The translations under genes and the position numbers were made by a program. Source: Xanthomonas prunicola (GTDB lineage Bacteria > Pseudomonadota > Gammaproteobacteria > Xanthomonadales > Xanthomonadaceae). Taken from it: DNA of 64,000 bases. How positions within the stretch are numbered: the stretch's first letter is position 1; each line of letters opens with the position of its first letter. Where the stretch lies: the NCBI RefSeq assembly GCF_002846205.1, contig NZ_PHKV01000001.1:1054001-1118000 (forward strand). Reading direction: 5' to 3'. The notes below the pieces were generated by a model that saw nothing but the letters and a program-made list of their open reading frames with translations, did no database searches and was not told where the DNA came from. Of the stretch, positions 40,279 to 49,600 are shown in pieces.

Positions 40279-41223
40279 ATGACGGACAAACACGCCAAGA
40301 TCGTCATCACCGGCGCCGCGGGCCTGGTCGGCCAGAACCTAATCGTCGAACTCGAACAGCAGGGCTACACCCAGCTGGTAGCGATCGACAAACACGCGCA
40401 CAACCTGCAGATCCTGCGCGAGCTGCACCCGGCCGTGCGCGTGGTGCAGGCGGACCTTGCCGAGCCCGGCGACTGGGCACGCGAGTTCGAGGGTGCAGCC
40501 TGCGTCGCCCAGTTGCACGCGCAGATCACCGGTAAGACAACCGATCTATTCACCCGAAACAACCTGACCGCGACCGCGCACGTGCTCGATGCCTGCCGCG
40601 CGGCGAAGGTGCCGTATCTGGTGCACATCAGCTCCTCGGTGGTGAACTCGGTGGCCAAGGACGACTACACCAACACCAAGCGCGCACAGGAAGAGATGGT
40701 GGTCGCCAGCGGTCTGCGCCACTGCGTGCTACGCCCAACCCTGATGTTCGGCTGGTTCGATCCCAAGCACCTCGGCTGGCTGTCACGCTTCATGGCCAGG
40801 ACGCCGGTGTTCCCGATTCCGGGCGACGGCCGCTTCATGCGCCAGCCGCTCTACGAGCGCGACTTCTGCCGTTGCATCGCCACCTGCATCGAACGCGAGC
40901 CTGAAGGGGATGTCTACGATATCGTTGGCGATACGCGCGTGGACTACGTCGACATCATCAAGACGATCAAGCGGGTCAAGAAACTGCACACCCTGATCGT
41001 GCATATTCCGATCGGCTTCTTCGCCTTCCTGTTGCGTGTGTATTCGCTCTTTAGTTCCAAGCCGCCATTCACCGCCGACCAGCTCAAGGCGCTCAGCGCC
41101 GGCGACGACTTCAAGGGCGTCGATACCGAAGCGGTGTTCGGCGTGCGGCAAACGCCGTTCGAGGATGCGATCCGCGAAAGCTATACCGACCCGCGCTACA
41201 GCCATATTGTGCTAAAGCGCTGA
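40279..41223 (+). CDS. NAD-dependent epimerase/dehydratase family protein
   Basis: A 314-residue extended SDR. ITGAAGLVGQNLI binds NAD, SSSVV supplies the Ser, and YTNTK is the YxxxK catalytic pair. The usual substrate-binding C-terminal domain is present, with a hydrophobic stretch (IPIGFFAFLLRVYSLF). It follows the arabinose-donor genes closely, so it may modify the same lipid-linked sugar or a nucleotide sugar. I do not recognise its specific substrate. Confidence 0.75.
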   Translation: MTDKHAKIVITGAAGLVGQNLIVELEQQGYTQLVAIDKHAHNLQILRELHPAVRVVQADLAEPGDWAREFEGAACVAQLHAQITGKTTDLFTRNNLTATAHVLDACRAAKVPYLVHISSSVVNSVAKDDYTNTKRAQEEMVVASGLRHCVLRPTLMFGWFDPKHLGWLSRFMARTPVFPIPGDGRFMRQPLYERDFCRCIATCIEREPEGDVYDIVGDTRVDYVDIIKTIKRVKKLHTLIVHIPIGFFAFLLRVYSLFSSKPPFTADQLKALSAGDDFKGVDTEAVFGVRQTPFEDAIRESYTDPRYSHIVLKR

Positions 41224-41246
41224 ACCGTCATACGAGACTTAGAACT

Positions 41247-42554
41247 ATGAGTACATTCGCGATCGTCGGCAGCGGCCCAATGGGCCTGATGGCTGCCATG
41301 GAACTGTTGAAAAAGGGCCACCAGGTCGACGTGTACGAACGCGACGACCGCATCGGCGGCATGTCCGCAGATTTCGATTTCGACGGCCTGCGCATCGAGC
41401 GCTATTACCACTTCATCTGCAAGACCGATTTCCCGCTGTTCAAGTTGCTTGAGGACCTGAAGCTGTCCGACCGCCTGCACTGGACGGACACCAAAATGGG
41501 GTACTACTACCAGGGCAAGCTGCACAAGTGGGGAACGCCGTCCGCGCTGCTCGGCTTCCCGCACCTGGGACTGATCGACAAGATCCGCTACGCCCTGCAC
41601 GTCATGCATACCAAGGGCATCAGCGACTGGACCGCCTTGGACAAGGAAAATGCGCGCGACTGGATCACCCGCTGGATCGGTCCTAAGGCCTACAAGGTGA
41701 TGTGGGAAAAAGCATTCGCGCTAAAGTTTTTCGAGTACCAGAATGCACTCTCCGCCTCCTGGATCGGCACTCGCATCAAGCGCGTGGCGCTGTCGCGGCG
41801 TAATCTGTTCAACGAAAGCATGGGCTATCTGGAAGGTGGCTCGGCCGTGCTGCTGGAACGCATGGCCGCGGAAGTGACGCGCCTGGGCGGCCGCATCCTG
41901 CTGTCGCAGCCGATCGAAGAGGTCGCCTCCGCCGACGGCAAGGTCACCGGCATCCGCACCCGCGATGGCCATCATGCCTACGACGGTGTGGTGTCGACGG
42001 CACCGATCCAGTATGTGCCTGGCATGGTCCCCGGTCTGCCCAAGACCTTCGCCGACCAAGTCGCCGCGATCGAGAACATTCCGGTCGCCTGCGTGATCCT
42101 GAAGGTGTCCAAACCGGTCAGCGAAAACTTCTGGATGAACATCAGCGACGACCGGATCTCCATACCCGGCCTGATCGAGTACAGCAACCTCAATCCAGGC
42201 AAGGGTGCGGGCGAACACATCGTTTACGCGCCCTACTACATGCCTAAGACTCATCCGAAGTGGCAGTGGAGCAATCAGCAACTGATCGACGAAGTCATCA
42301 GCTATTTACCTATAATCAACACGGAGTTCAAGCCGGAGTGGATCCTCGCAACTCATTGCCATCGCTATGAGTACGCGCAGACCATATGCCCGCCGGGCTT
42401 CCAAGACATGCTGCCGCCGATGAAGACGCCGCTGCGTGGATTTTTCATGGCAGATACGGCGTACTACTACCCGGAAGATCGCTCGATCAATGAAAGTATC
42501 TCGGTTGGAGCTACGTTGGCGGCCCAAGCCTGCAACGGAGCTCGTCCAACGTGA
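41247..42554 (+). CDS. NAD(P)/FAD-dependent oxidoreductase, amine-oxidase/UGM-like
   Basis: A 435-residue flavoprotein with FAIVGSGPMGLMAAMELLKKG, then GGMSADFDFDGLRIERYYHF, and a C-terminal FAD segment GFFMADTAYYYPEDRSINES. The general layout resembles protoporphyrinogen oxidase and UDP-galactopyranose mutase relatives that are common in polysaccharide loci. The reaction is not known. It overlaps the GtrA gene by four bases (GTGA), linking it to membrane sugar transfer. Confidence 0.72.
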   Translation: MSTFAIVGSGPMGLMAAMELLKKGHQVDVYERDDRIGGMSADFDFDGLRIERYYHFICKTDFPLFKLLEDLKLSDRLHWTDTKMGYYYQGKLHKWGTPSALLGFPHLGLIDKIRYALHVMHTKGISDWTALDKENARDWITRWIGPKAYKVMWEKAFALKFFEYQNALSASWIGTRIKRVALSRRNLFNESMGYLEGGSAVLLERMAAEVTRLGGRILLSQPIEEVASADGKVTGIRTRDGHHAYDGVVSTAPIQYVPGMVPGLPKTFADQVAAIENIPVACVILKVSKPVSENFWMNISDDRISIPGLIEYSNLNPGKGAGEHIVYAPYYMPKTHPKWQWSNQQLIDEVISYLPIINTEFKPEWILATHCHRYEYAQTICPPGFQDMLPPMKTPLRGFFMADTAYYYPEDRSINESISVGATLAAQACNGARPT

Positions 42555-42964
42555 CTCGCTTGCTGATGTCGCGGCAGTTTGCCTTGTTCTTGATTGCAGG
42601 CGGAACTGCGGCGGCCGTCAATTTTGGCTCACGTATTCTACTGAGCCATTGGCTCCATTACGTCTCCGCCATTATTATCGCCTACTGCCTGGGCATGCTC
42701 ACCGCCTTTTCACTTAACAAACTCTTCGTATTCGAGGGAAGCGATAAGCACATTCATAAGCAGATTCTCTGGTTCGTACTTGTTAATATCGCTGCAGCAA
42801 TCCAAACCCTGCTGATCAGTCTTGCGTTCGCCCGCATCATCTTTCCTTACTTGGCGATCGACTTCCACACCGAGACCCTATCCCATGGGATCGGTGTTGC
42901 GGTTCCAGTGGTGACAAGCTACATCGGCCACAAATATCTTTCTTTTTCGCAGAAAAAGACATGA
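42551..42964 (+). CDS. GtrA-family membrane protein
   Basis: A 137-residue protein with four membrane helices (for example FALFLIAGGTAAAVNFGS and IIIAYCLGMLTAFSLNK), typical of GtrA. Family members are thought to flip or position polyprenyl-linked sugars. The GTG start overlaps the upstream stop and its own stop overlaps the next ATG (ATGA). It is therefore placed to serve the lipid-linked pentose route together with the GT-C-like protein that follows. From here the DNA turns visibly A/T-richer. Confidence 0.82.
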   Translation: MTRLLMSRQFALFLIAGGTAAAVNFGSRILLSHWLHYVSAIIIAYCLGMLTAFSLNKLFVFEGSDKHIHKQILWFVLVNIAAAIQTLLISLAFARIIFPYLAIDFHTETLSHGIGVAVPVVTSYIGHKYLSFSQKKT

Positions 42965-44943
42965 TGTCTATTACCTATCTTTGCCAAAAGTACCATTTCA
43001 AGAAAGTCGCGCTGCTGTGCATTGGAACGTTTATATTGCTGGCGACCTTGCGCTTCATGTTGCTAATGGCGGCAGGCAGTTCGGTTCCATTCTGGGATCA
43101 GTGGGGAGGCGAGAATGCAATTTTCAGCGCCTTTCAGAACGGCAGCTTGACTTGGCAACAACTATTCTCCGCACATAACGAGCATCGTATCTTTTGGACT
43201 CGTCTCCTGACCATCATATTGTTCAATATGAACGGACAACAGTGGGACAATCAACTCGAAGCAGTTGTATCCAGTGGAATCTATTGCGCAGCGCTTACGA
43301 TCCCTGTTTTTTTTGCAGCCCAAGCATTGAATCGCTTCAAAGCAATCGCGATGACACTCGCGATGATCCTTGCGGGCGCCCTTCCGTTCGGCTGGGAAAA
43401 CACTCTGGTTGGCTTTCAAAGTCAATTTTATATAAATTCGTTGTTAGCATTTTTAGCAATTGGCGCATGCGCCTATACAAATTTCCGTGGTCCTGTATGC
43501 ATCTTGCCTCTGGTGATAATCGGCGCATCAATGCTCGCCATGGCTAACGGGGTGCTTACCGCCTTTTGCTGTGCTGGCGTGCTTTCTCTTCGATCTTTCA
43601 CCGACGCAGGGATCCGCATCCGCGCGGCAATTCTGGCAGTGTTGATGTGCTTGGTCGGCGTTATCGGATATGGCCTGACACCATCACCTGCGTACCATGC
43701 AATTTTGAAGGCACAAAACATCGGCGAGTGGATCTCCGCGTTGTGGATTACCAGCAGCTGGCCGATGCCTCCTGCAATCGGCCAGGTTTTGCTGATAGCG
43801 CCAGTCCTGATCTGGCTTGTACAAACAGGTCGACAGCAGAAGAGCACAAGCGACCTATTTTTCCTTGGCCTGAACATCCTCGGACTGCTTAATTCCGTGG
43901 CCATTTCATATTCACGGGGCCACGATCTAGCAGAGGTTACATCCAGATACACTGACACCATTTTGCCGACATCAATGGCTGCGTGTTATTTCGCCATACG
44001 GCTCGCTACAACAAACAGCGTTTTCGGATATAGAAGAAGCCTTTATAGATTCTTGGTATGCCTGGCCTACTTTGTTGTTATAGGGTCGCTCATAATGCAA
44101 AGCGCTGCCCAGCTTCCAAAATTACGGGAGCGCGCTTATTTCCTAAGAATGTCAACATTAAATACTGCATACTTTCTTGCTGGAGAGGATAGCGCCTTTC
44201 AAAACAAGCCACATGCACACGTACCATACCCAGATCCAATACGGTTGGCACAGAGCCTGCGCGCCAAAGACCAGACAAACACTCTTCCAACCTCAGTTCT
44301 CGGCGCGTGGGCACTGTCCGGGCATCAACTTCCGCTGATTCCTGGACGATGCTCGGTCGGCGCCAGCAAAGCTGATAATTATTCAAAGGTTGAGGTGGAT
44401 TGCTCTGATGTCGGCGCTGCACCCTTTACTGGACAAGCGATAGTGATGCCGACGGGCGCACTTTCCGCCCGGCTGATGCAAGTGAGGCAGGCACTGGATA
44501 TTTCGATTTTTCCCAGCGGACATATGATCAACCAACCAAAGGTTTCCGAGCGGGAATGCGCACTAGACTCACTTAACGAACGTAGCACTTCTATCCAACC
44601 GCTCACTGCCATGGATCAAACGCCCATACGCCTTTCAGGATGGGCGTCACCTTCTCTTATCGGTGTCGGACCGATGGATTTTCCTAGCTTGAAGATTGCG
44701 CTGGTTGGAAAGGATAAGGCTTTCGAATTTGATACGGGCTACAGCAGAACGAGTCGGCCAGACGTCGTCATCGCCCTAAAGAATAGCCACTATGAGCGCT
44801 CTGGTTTTGACGCCATCATTAACGCCTCCAAACTCCCCGCAGAAACGTACCGGGTTTTTGTTTCAGGCAAGAGCAAAGCTTATTGCGATACTGGACACAA
44901 CATTATTTTGACTAAATCCAGTATCCCGTTTGCAACATTCTGA
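42961..44943 (+). CDS. GT-C-like polytopic membrane protein (660 aa)
   Basis: The N-terminal about 430 residues have around ten to twelve membrane helices, and the C-terminal about 200 residues form a soluble, presumably periplasmic, domain. The first external loop contains VPFWDQWGGENAIF (Asp46), the place where GT-C glycosyltransferases keep a catalytic acid. It is translationally coupled to GtrA. A polyprenyl-phosphate-sugar-dependent glycosyltransferase is the best guess; no named family is recognised. Codon use is A/T-richer than in flanking genes, suggesting acquisition. Confidence 0.62.
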   Translation: MMSITYLCQKYHFKKVALLCIGTFILLATLRFMLLMAAGSSVPFWDQWGGENAIFSAFQNGSLTWQQLFSAHNEHRIFWTRLLTIILFNMNGQQWDNQLEAVVSSGIYCAALTIPVFFAAQALNRFKAIAMTLAMILAGALPFGWENTLVGFQSQFYINSLLAFLAIGACAYTNFRGPVCILPLVIIGASMLAMANGVLTAFCCAGVLSLRSFTDAGIRIRAAILAVLMCLVGVIGYGLTPSPAYHAILKAQNIGEWISALWITSSWPMPPAIGQVLLIAPVLIWLVQTGRQQKSTSDLFFLGLNILGLLNSVAISYSRGHDLAEVTSRYTDTILPTSMAACYFAIRLATTNSVFGYRRSLYRFLVCLAYFVVIGSLIMQSAAQLPKLRERAYFLRMSTLNTAYFLAGEDSAFQNKPHAHVPYPDPIRLAQSLRAKDQTNTLPTSVLGAWALSGHQLPLIPGRCSVGASKADNYSKVEVDCSDVGAAPFTGQAIVMPTGALSARLMQVRQALDISIFPSGHMINQPKVSERECALDSLNERSTSIQPLTAMDQTPIRLSGWASPSLIGVGPMDFPSLKIALVGKDKAFEFDTGYSRTSRPDVVIALKNSHYERSGFDAIINASKLPAETYRVFVSGKSKAYCDTGHNIILTKSSIPFATF

Positions 44944-44962
44944 GCCCATTGAGACCAGCCGC

Positions 44963-46525
44963 ATGCAAATGATTGGCAACCAAAGCAATCGCGCACAGCA
45001 GTGGCATAAAAAGCTGATCACCAGCGTAAGCCTACTGTTCTTGGCACTTGTATTGATAGAACTTCTTATCAATGCGTTCAATCGGGGTAGCTGCTGCTTT
45101 GACGACGCATCTTTTGCTGTAGTGGCTAAGAACCTTGCGGCAGGAGACGGCTACCTGCTTAGCCTAGACTACGGCAACCTAGATCATCGAGGATCGCTAT
45201 TTCACCCTGCATTGGGGACCGGTCCTAGCACAATCATTTTGGGCGCTGCCGCAATCCGTTTGTTTGGAAACGCTCCATGGATTCCGGGCATGGCATTGAT
45301 AATTTTCAACGCTGTGCTGACATGCCTCTGGATGATGCTTATTTCCAGACGGTCTGGGCATGCTCGTGGGTGCGCGTTTACTGCTGCAAGCACGCTACTT
45401 GCAATCTCAACGACAACCATGCACCACGAGCAGTGGTTCGCTTTCCTGGGCGAGCTGCAGTCTTACTTGCTCGCTTTTACGGCCTTCGTCATTGCAACCT
45501 ATTGCCATCCACGTATAACTACCTTTTTAGCGTCGGGTGTACTGTTGGGAGCCTCTTTCGAAGCAAAGGAATTATCGGCAATCTACGTCATCCCTCTAGG
45601 GTCGATGGCGCTTTACATGGCCATCCGTTCGTCCGTCGCGAGAAGACGATCGCCGCAGGAGACCAAAAGGTGGTTGGTATTGCTCAGCGCAGCCGCAATC
45701 GGAACTTTGATTCCGATCGCCCTATTCGAGTTTTACCGTTGGCATTCCCTGGGAAGCACTGATTGGCTCACCAACTGGGACAATCATATCCAATTTATTC
45801 GCACGCAAGGAACCGGATCGGCATCGTCAACATTTGATCAGCTCATTCAAGGTCGTGCCGCCACCTTCAAAGAACGCTTTAACATTGGCGTGGGCTGGCT
45901 CATCGTATGGGGAGCATTTAGCGCAGCGCTGACGCTCTGGTCAACTCAAGACATAAAGGTCCGCGCATTGACCTCGCTTCTAGTGATAGCATTTTTTGTA
46001 CATCTCGGTTACTGGATATTTCTCTCCAATGGCTGGCCACGTTACGCTTTTAATGCGGTCCTGTATGGCTGCGCCTTGATCTGCATGCCTGTCTTATATG
46101 TGCGGCGTGGGGAACTACCTATCCCGGCGTTGCTTTCAATCATCGCGTGGTGCGCCCTGACTCACGCCAGCATCACTAACTACATCATGGGTGTTTGGTT
46201 ACCTGCAGTTCGAAGCACAGACTCGGCCACTATTACGGAAGCGCAGCAGCAACAAGAAGTTAAGGATTTTTTGGCAAACTACTCCGGCGTCGTTTACGCT
46301 CCATGGTGGGCACATGTTGCTAGCCAGGAATATCTTGGAGCAGGCCACGGCAGGTTTACTGCGATCACCCCGGCTACCTTGAAAGGTGAGGGACTGCTAT
46401 TTATCGACAGACATTTACCACTACCTGATGGCAACGATTACATTCGACTTAGTAAACGATGTACACCATTGAAGCTATTCAATAACCGTTACGAAATTCA
46501 GTCATGCCGTGCAGAGCAGGAATGA
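44963..46525 (+). CDS. GT39/GT83-like membrane glycosyltransferase (520 aa)
   Basis: About ten to twelve membrane helices follow a short basic leader. The first loop carries SCCFDDASFAVVAKNLAAGDGY (in pieces: FDDASF with Asp47-Asp48), the acidic pair plus motif typical of ArnT/PMT-like GT-C enzymes that use lipid-linked sugar donors. The ATG at 44963 is chosen; an upstream TTG frame overlaps the previous gene. A user of the lipid-linked arabinose-type donor is inferred from context. A perfect palindromic terminator follows. Confidence 0.72.
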   Translation: MQMIGNQSNRAQQWHKKLITSVSLLFLALVLIELLINAFNRGSCCFDDASFAVVAKNLAAGDGYLLSLDYGNLDHRGSLFHPALGTGPSTIILGAAAIRLFGNAPWIPGMALIIFNAVLTCLWMMLISRRSGHARGCAFTAASTLLAISTTTMHHEQWFAFLGELQSYLLAFTAFVIATYCHPRITTFLASGVLLGASFEAKELSAIYVIPLGSMALYMAIRSSVARRRSPQETKRWLVLLSAAAIGTLIPIALFEFYRWHSLGSTDWLTNWDNHIQFIRTQGTGSASSTFDQLIQGRAATFKERFNIGVGWLIVWGAFSAALTLWSTQDIKVRALTSLLVIAFFVHLGYWIFLSNGWPRYAFNAVLYGCALICMPVLYVRRGELPIPALLSIIAWCALTHASITNYIMGVWLPAVRSTDSATITEAQQQQEVKDFLANYSGVVYAPWWAHVASQEYLGAGHGRFTAITPATLKGEGLLFIDRHLPLPDGNDYIRLSKRCTPLKLFNNRYEIQSCRAEQE

Positions 46526-46529
46526 GGCC

Positions 46530-46589
46530 GTCAAGAAATAGAAATAAAAACGCCGGCAGACGCCGGCGTTTTTATTTCTATTTCTTGAC
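46530..46589. terminator. Perfect 28-bp palindromic bidirectional terminator
   Basis: Arms 46530-46557 and 46562-46589 pair without a mismatch around an AGAC loop. Each arm carries an A-rich half (AAATAGAAATAAAAA) next to GCCGGC, so the transcript on either strand ends in a GC stem followed by a U-rich tract. It lies four bases after the plus-strand stop and 66 bases past the minus-strand stop. Its AATAAAAACGCCGGC core equals that of the terminator at 16072-16106. Confidence 0.92.
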
Positions 46590-46654
46590 ATCACCGACCA
46601 TTCAAACAACACAAATCGAACACGGAGCAGAAGATGCGGATCCTCTAGATCCTG

Positions 46655-49600
46655 TCACGGTGACGGATCGGCATATGCGTATGCTTCAAAGGTCTCGTAC
46701 GCCTCAACCATTGGCAAATTGCTGGAAGCAATGTAGTACCCAGTAGAGCAGACAGCGAGACTGAAACACCGCTCGATCGCATGTGCCAATGTGCCATCAA
46801 CCTGACCAGCCTCAGGCTCAAAGTCCTCTTTTCGAAGATCTAGATCCATGATCGAGTCGATAGCCTCAGGGCGGACATAGAACATTGAACCAGCAGCGAA
46901 CATCGCGGAAACCGGATTGACCGGATCGACACGCATTTGTTTGGAGAGCCTATGCACTGTGTCAGCATTTGCGCCCCAGTACGTTGTCATCGGAAGGATG
47001 TGCCCCTCCGGCGCTGCTAGGCCCAAGCGTTCCTGCTCTCTAAAGGCAGCAAAAATATCGCATGCCATCTTAGGTGCGAGTAGCTTCTCTAGCATGTCGC
47101 GCCGCCACGACTCACCGTCCTGACGGTGAAGGGAGCGCTTCGTGTGCAGTTTTAGGACAAGGCTTTCGCGTCCGCGAAGATCCTTCATGATTTCAAGGAA
47201 TGGCAAGATATCTCGCCCTCTATTCTCGAATACACGCACATCTGCCACAACTGACAAATCAGCAAGATGCCTCTTGACCTCATCTTCCTTGTCAGGAACA
47301 GTAGAAATGATTAGAAGGTAAGGCACGTCCCATAACTGAAGCTCCTTAAGCATCTCAGGAAGAAGCTCTGGATAAAAAACGTGAATAACCACAGCGACTC
47401 GCTCAGGCGTCCTAGGCGTTGCTGGCTGCCGCAGCGCTCGCCGGGTTGCTTCAAGGTAAGCGTAGCCATACCTTCGATCAGGCTCAAGATGGGCTCCTTC
47501 GGCCCATTCGTTCCACGCGTTGACAAAAACAAGCGATTCCCCACGTACAGGGAACTTTCTTGAGTAATCTACCGCTCCGCGCAGCCATGTACGATAACGG
47601 GCAGGAGTTGAACGAGCTACGGTATAGCCACGGCCTGGCTTACGGGCGTCGTTGTCCCACGATGGGAATACGCCGCGTATCAGGTCGAACTCTGGCTTGG
47701 CCTCCGACAGTGCCTTATCAACAACATTGGCGTAATCGACCACGCTGCCTTGGTAGCCAGGATTGATGATCTCCAACTCGTGATTGATGGAGGGCAGACC
47801 AGCTGCAACCTTGTGCGGTGGAAACTCGACTGCAGCATCAAACCCGTACTCCCGCGGATCGAGCTTATCGAACTGGACCATACACAGAAACAACTCACCG
47901 ACGCCAGATTCGCGACAGTAAGCCCGCCATCGGTCAAGAGTACTCGCTGCATCAGGTAACAAAGACGGGCGGTATAGGATCACAAGCGGCCGCCCATCGA
48001 CCCTTATGTAGCGTGGATCGCGGAGCAAGGGCTCCAACGTCTTTATAAACGCTAGATCGTCCTCGGGACCGTAATCCTGCGCAATAAGTACTTCATTCTC
48101 GAGGCCATCCCAGCGACGCGTCCAGTTTTCATTGGCCCAACAGATACAAAATGGCAGATCAATATCGGAGGCAAGCAGCTGATCTAACGGCCGTTCGAGC
48201 AATCGTTTCCCGGCAAACCAGTAGTAGTGGAAACAGAACCCCTCGACGCCATAGAGTTTTGCCAACTCTGCCTGCCTACGCATCACATCAACGATGCGCA
48301 AGTCGTAGAAGCCTAGCTCACCAGGCAAATGGGGCTGATAATGTCCAATGAATTGCGGAACAGCCTTGGCAACATTAGTCCATTCAGTGAAGCCACGACC
48401 CCACCACTCGTCGTTCTCAGCGATAGGATGGAATTGCGGCAGGTAAAACGCAATCACACGCGACGCAAATGGCCGTTTATCAGCCATCTCGGCGATCGGC
48501 ACATATTCATTGGAAGGCGAGCTGGGAAGCTGAAGTATCGATTGCACATAGCGAGTGCGGGCCGTCTCCAAGTTCGACGGATCTTCTACATGCGGAGCAG
48601 CCGGCGCTAGATGCTTCTCACCAAGATGCCGATAGACATACCAGCTTCGGTAAGCGTTCGTATTAGAAAACAGCCAAGGAAAGAGCTTAAACAACGTCGT
48701 CTTAAAAAGCTGTCGAGATTTACTTGAAACTGGAACTTTCAAGTAAATCTGGCGCAACCCACGCGATAGTTTATTTCTAGCAAACCGCGGGCGAAAAACA
48801 TTCCTCATAACTCGCAGGGGCATGGTAATGCGCCAACTCGTCGAGGAATACACTTCATTAAGTTCATTGGCACGCGAAGCCGCCAATGCTACGAGTTCCG
48901 CATACGCCTCCATCGTATCTTTCGATTGTATTAGATCGCGCTCTAATCTCTGCTCATTCACGCGAGCTTGCTCAGCAAGGTGTGCCAACTGCTCCAGCTT
49001 TAGCTCTTGATCGGCTCGCTGCCCCCTCAACTCCTTGATTTCTGCGACTTTCTCTTCCAGCTTGGAACATAGCTCGGACCGCTCCTGATGAAATTGGGCT
49101 TCCTTGACTTGGTTGGCTGCACGCTCGCTTTCCGCGGAGTGAAAAACGCTAGCGATGCGCTCAGCGGCATCTGCCTTAACGGCGTTCCAGTCGCCCGACA
49201 TCTTTGCGATATCAGGAATCGAACGGAGGTACAGGCACATAAAGTTTTTAAAGATTAAGCCGCTGTCTCGGCCATACACGAGACGCGTCACAACCCCATC
49301 CAACTCAATGAATCGCTCAATGTCTGCGTCGTCAACCGGCGACCCGATGATTTGCATTACAGTCCGCAGCAAGACAGGCACATGGAGATGGGAAATATCT
49401 TCCGGAATGCCGACCGCAACCAGTGACGTCATTGAGCCTACAAGGGCTCTGTAGGAAAGATACAACAGTTCAAGCTGACCATGCCATATCCACTCAAGAT
49501 CGATAAACTCTGCCGCGCCATTCTGATCGATCATGAGGTTTCGCGGCAACGCGTCAAGCGCCCATCCGGGCAACAACCCTGACACATCAGATGCATCCTG

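Noticed and set aside
46638..46652. GGATCCTCTAGA, identical to 12 bases of the pUC polylinker
   Set aside because: The next bases (TCC) do not continue into the vector sequence, the flanks are native coding and terminator DNA, and the match is short enough for chance.
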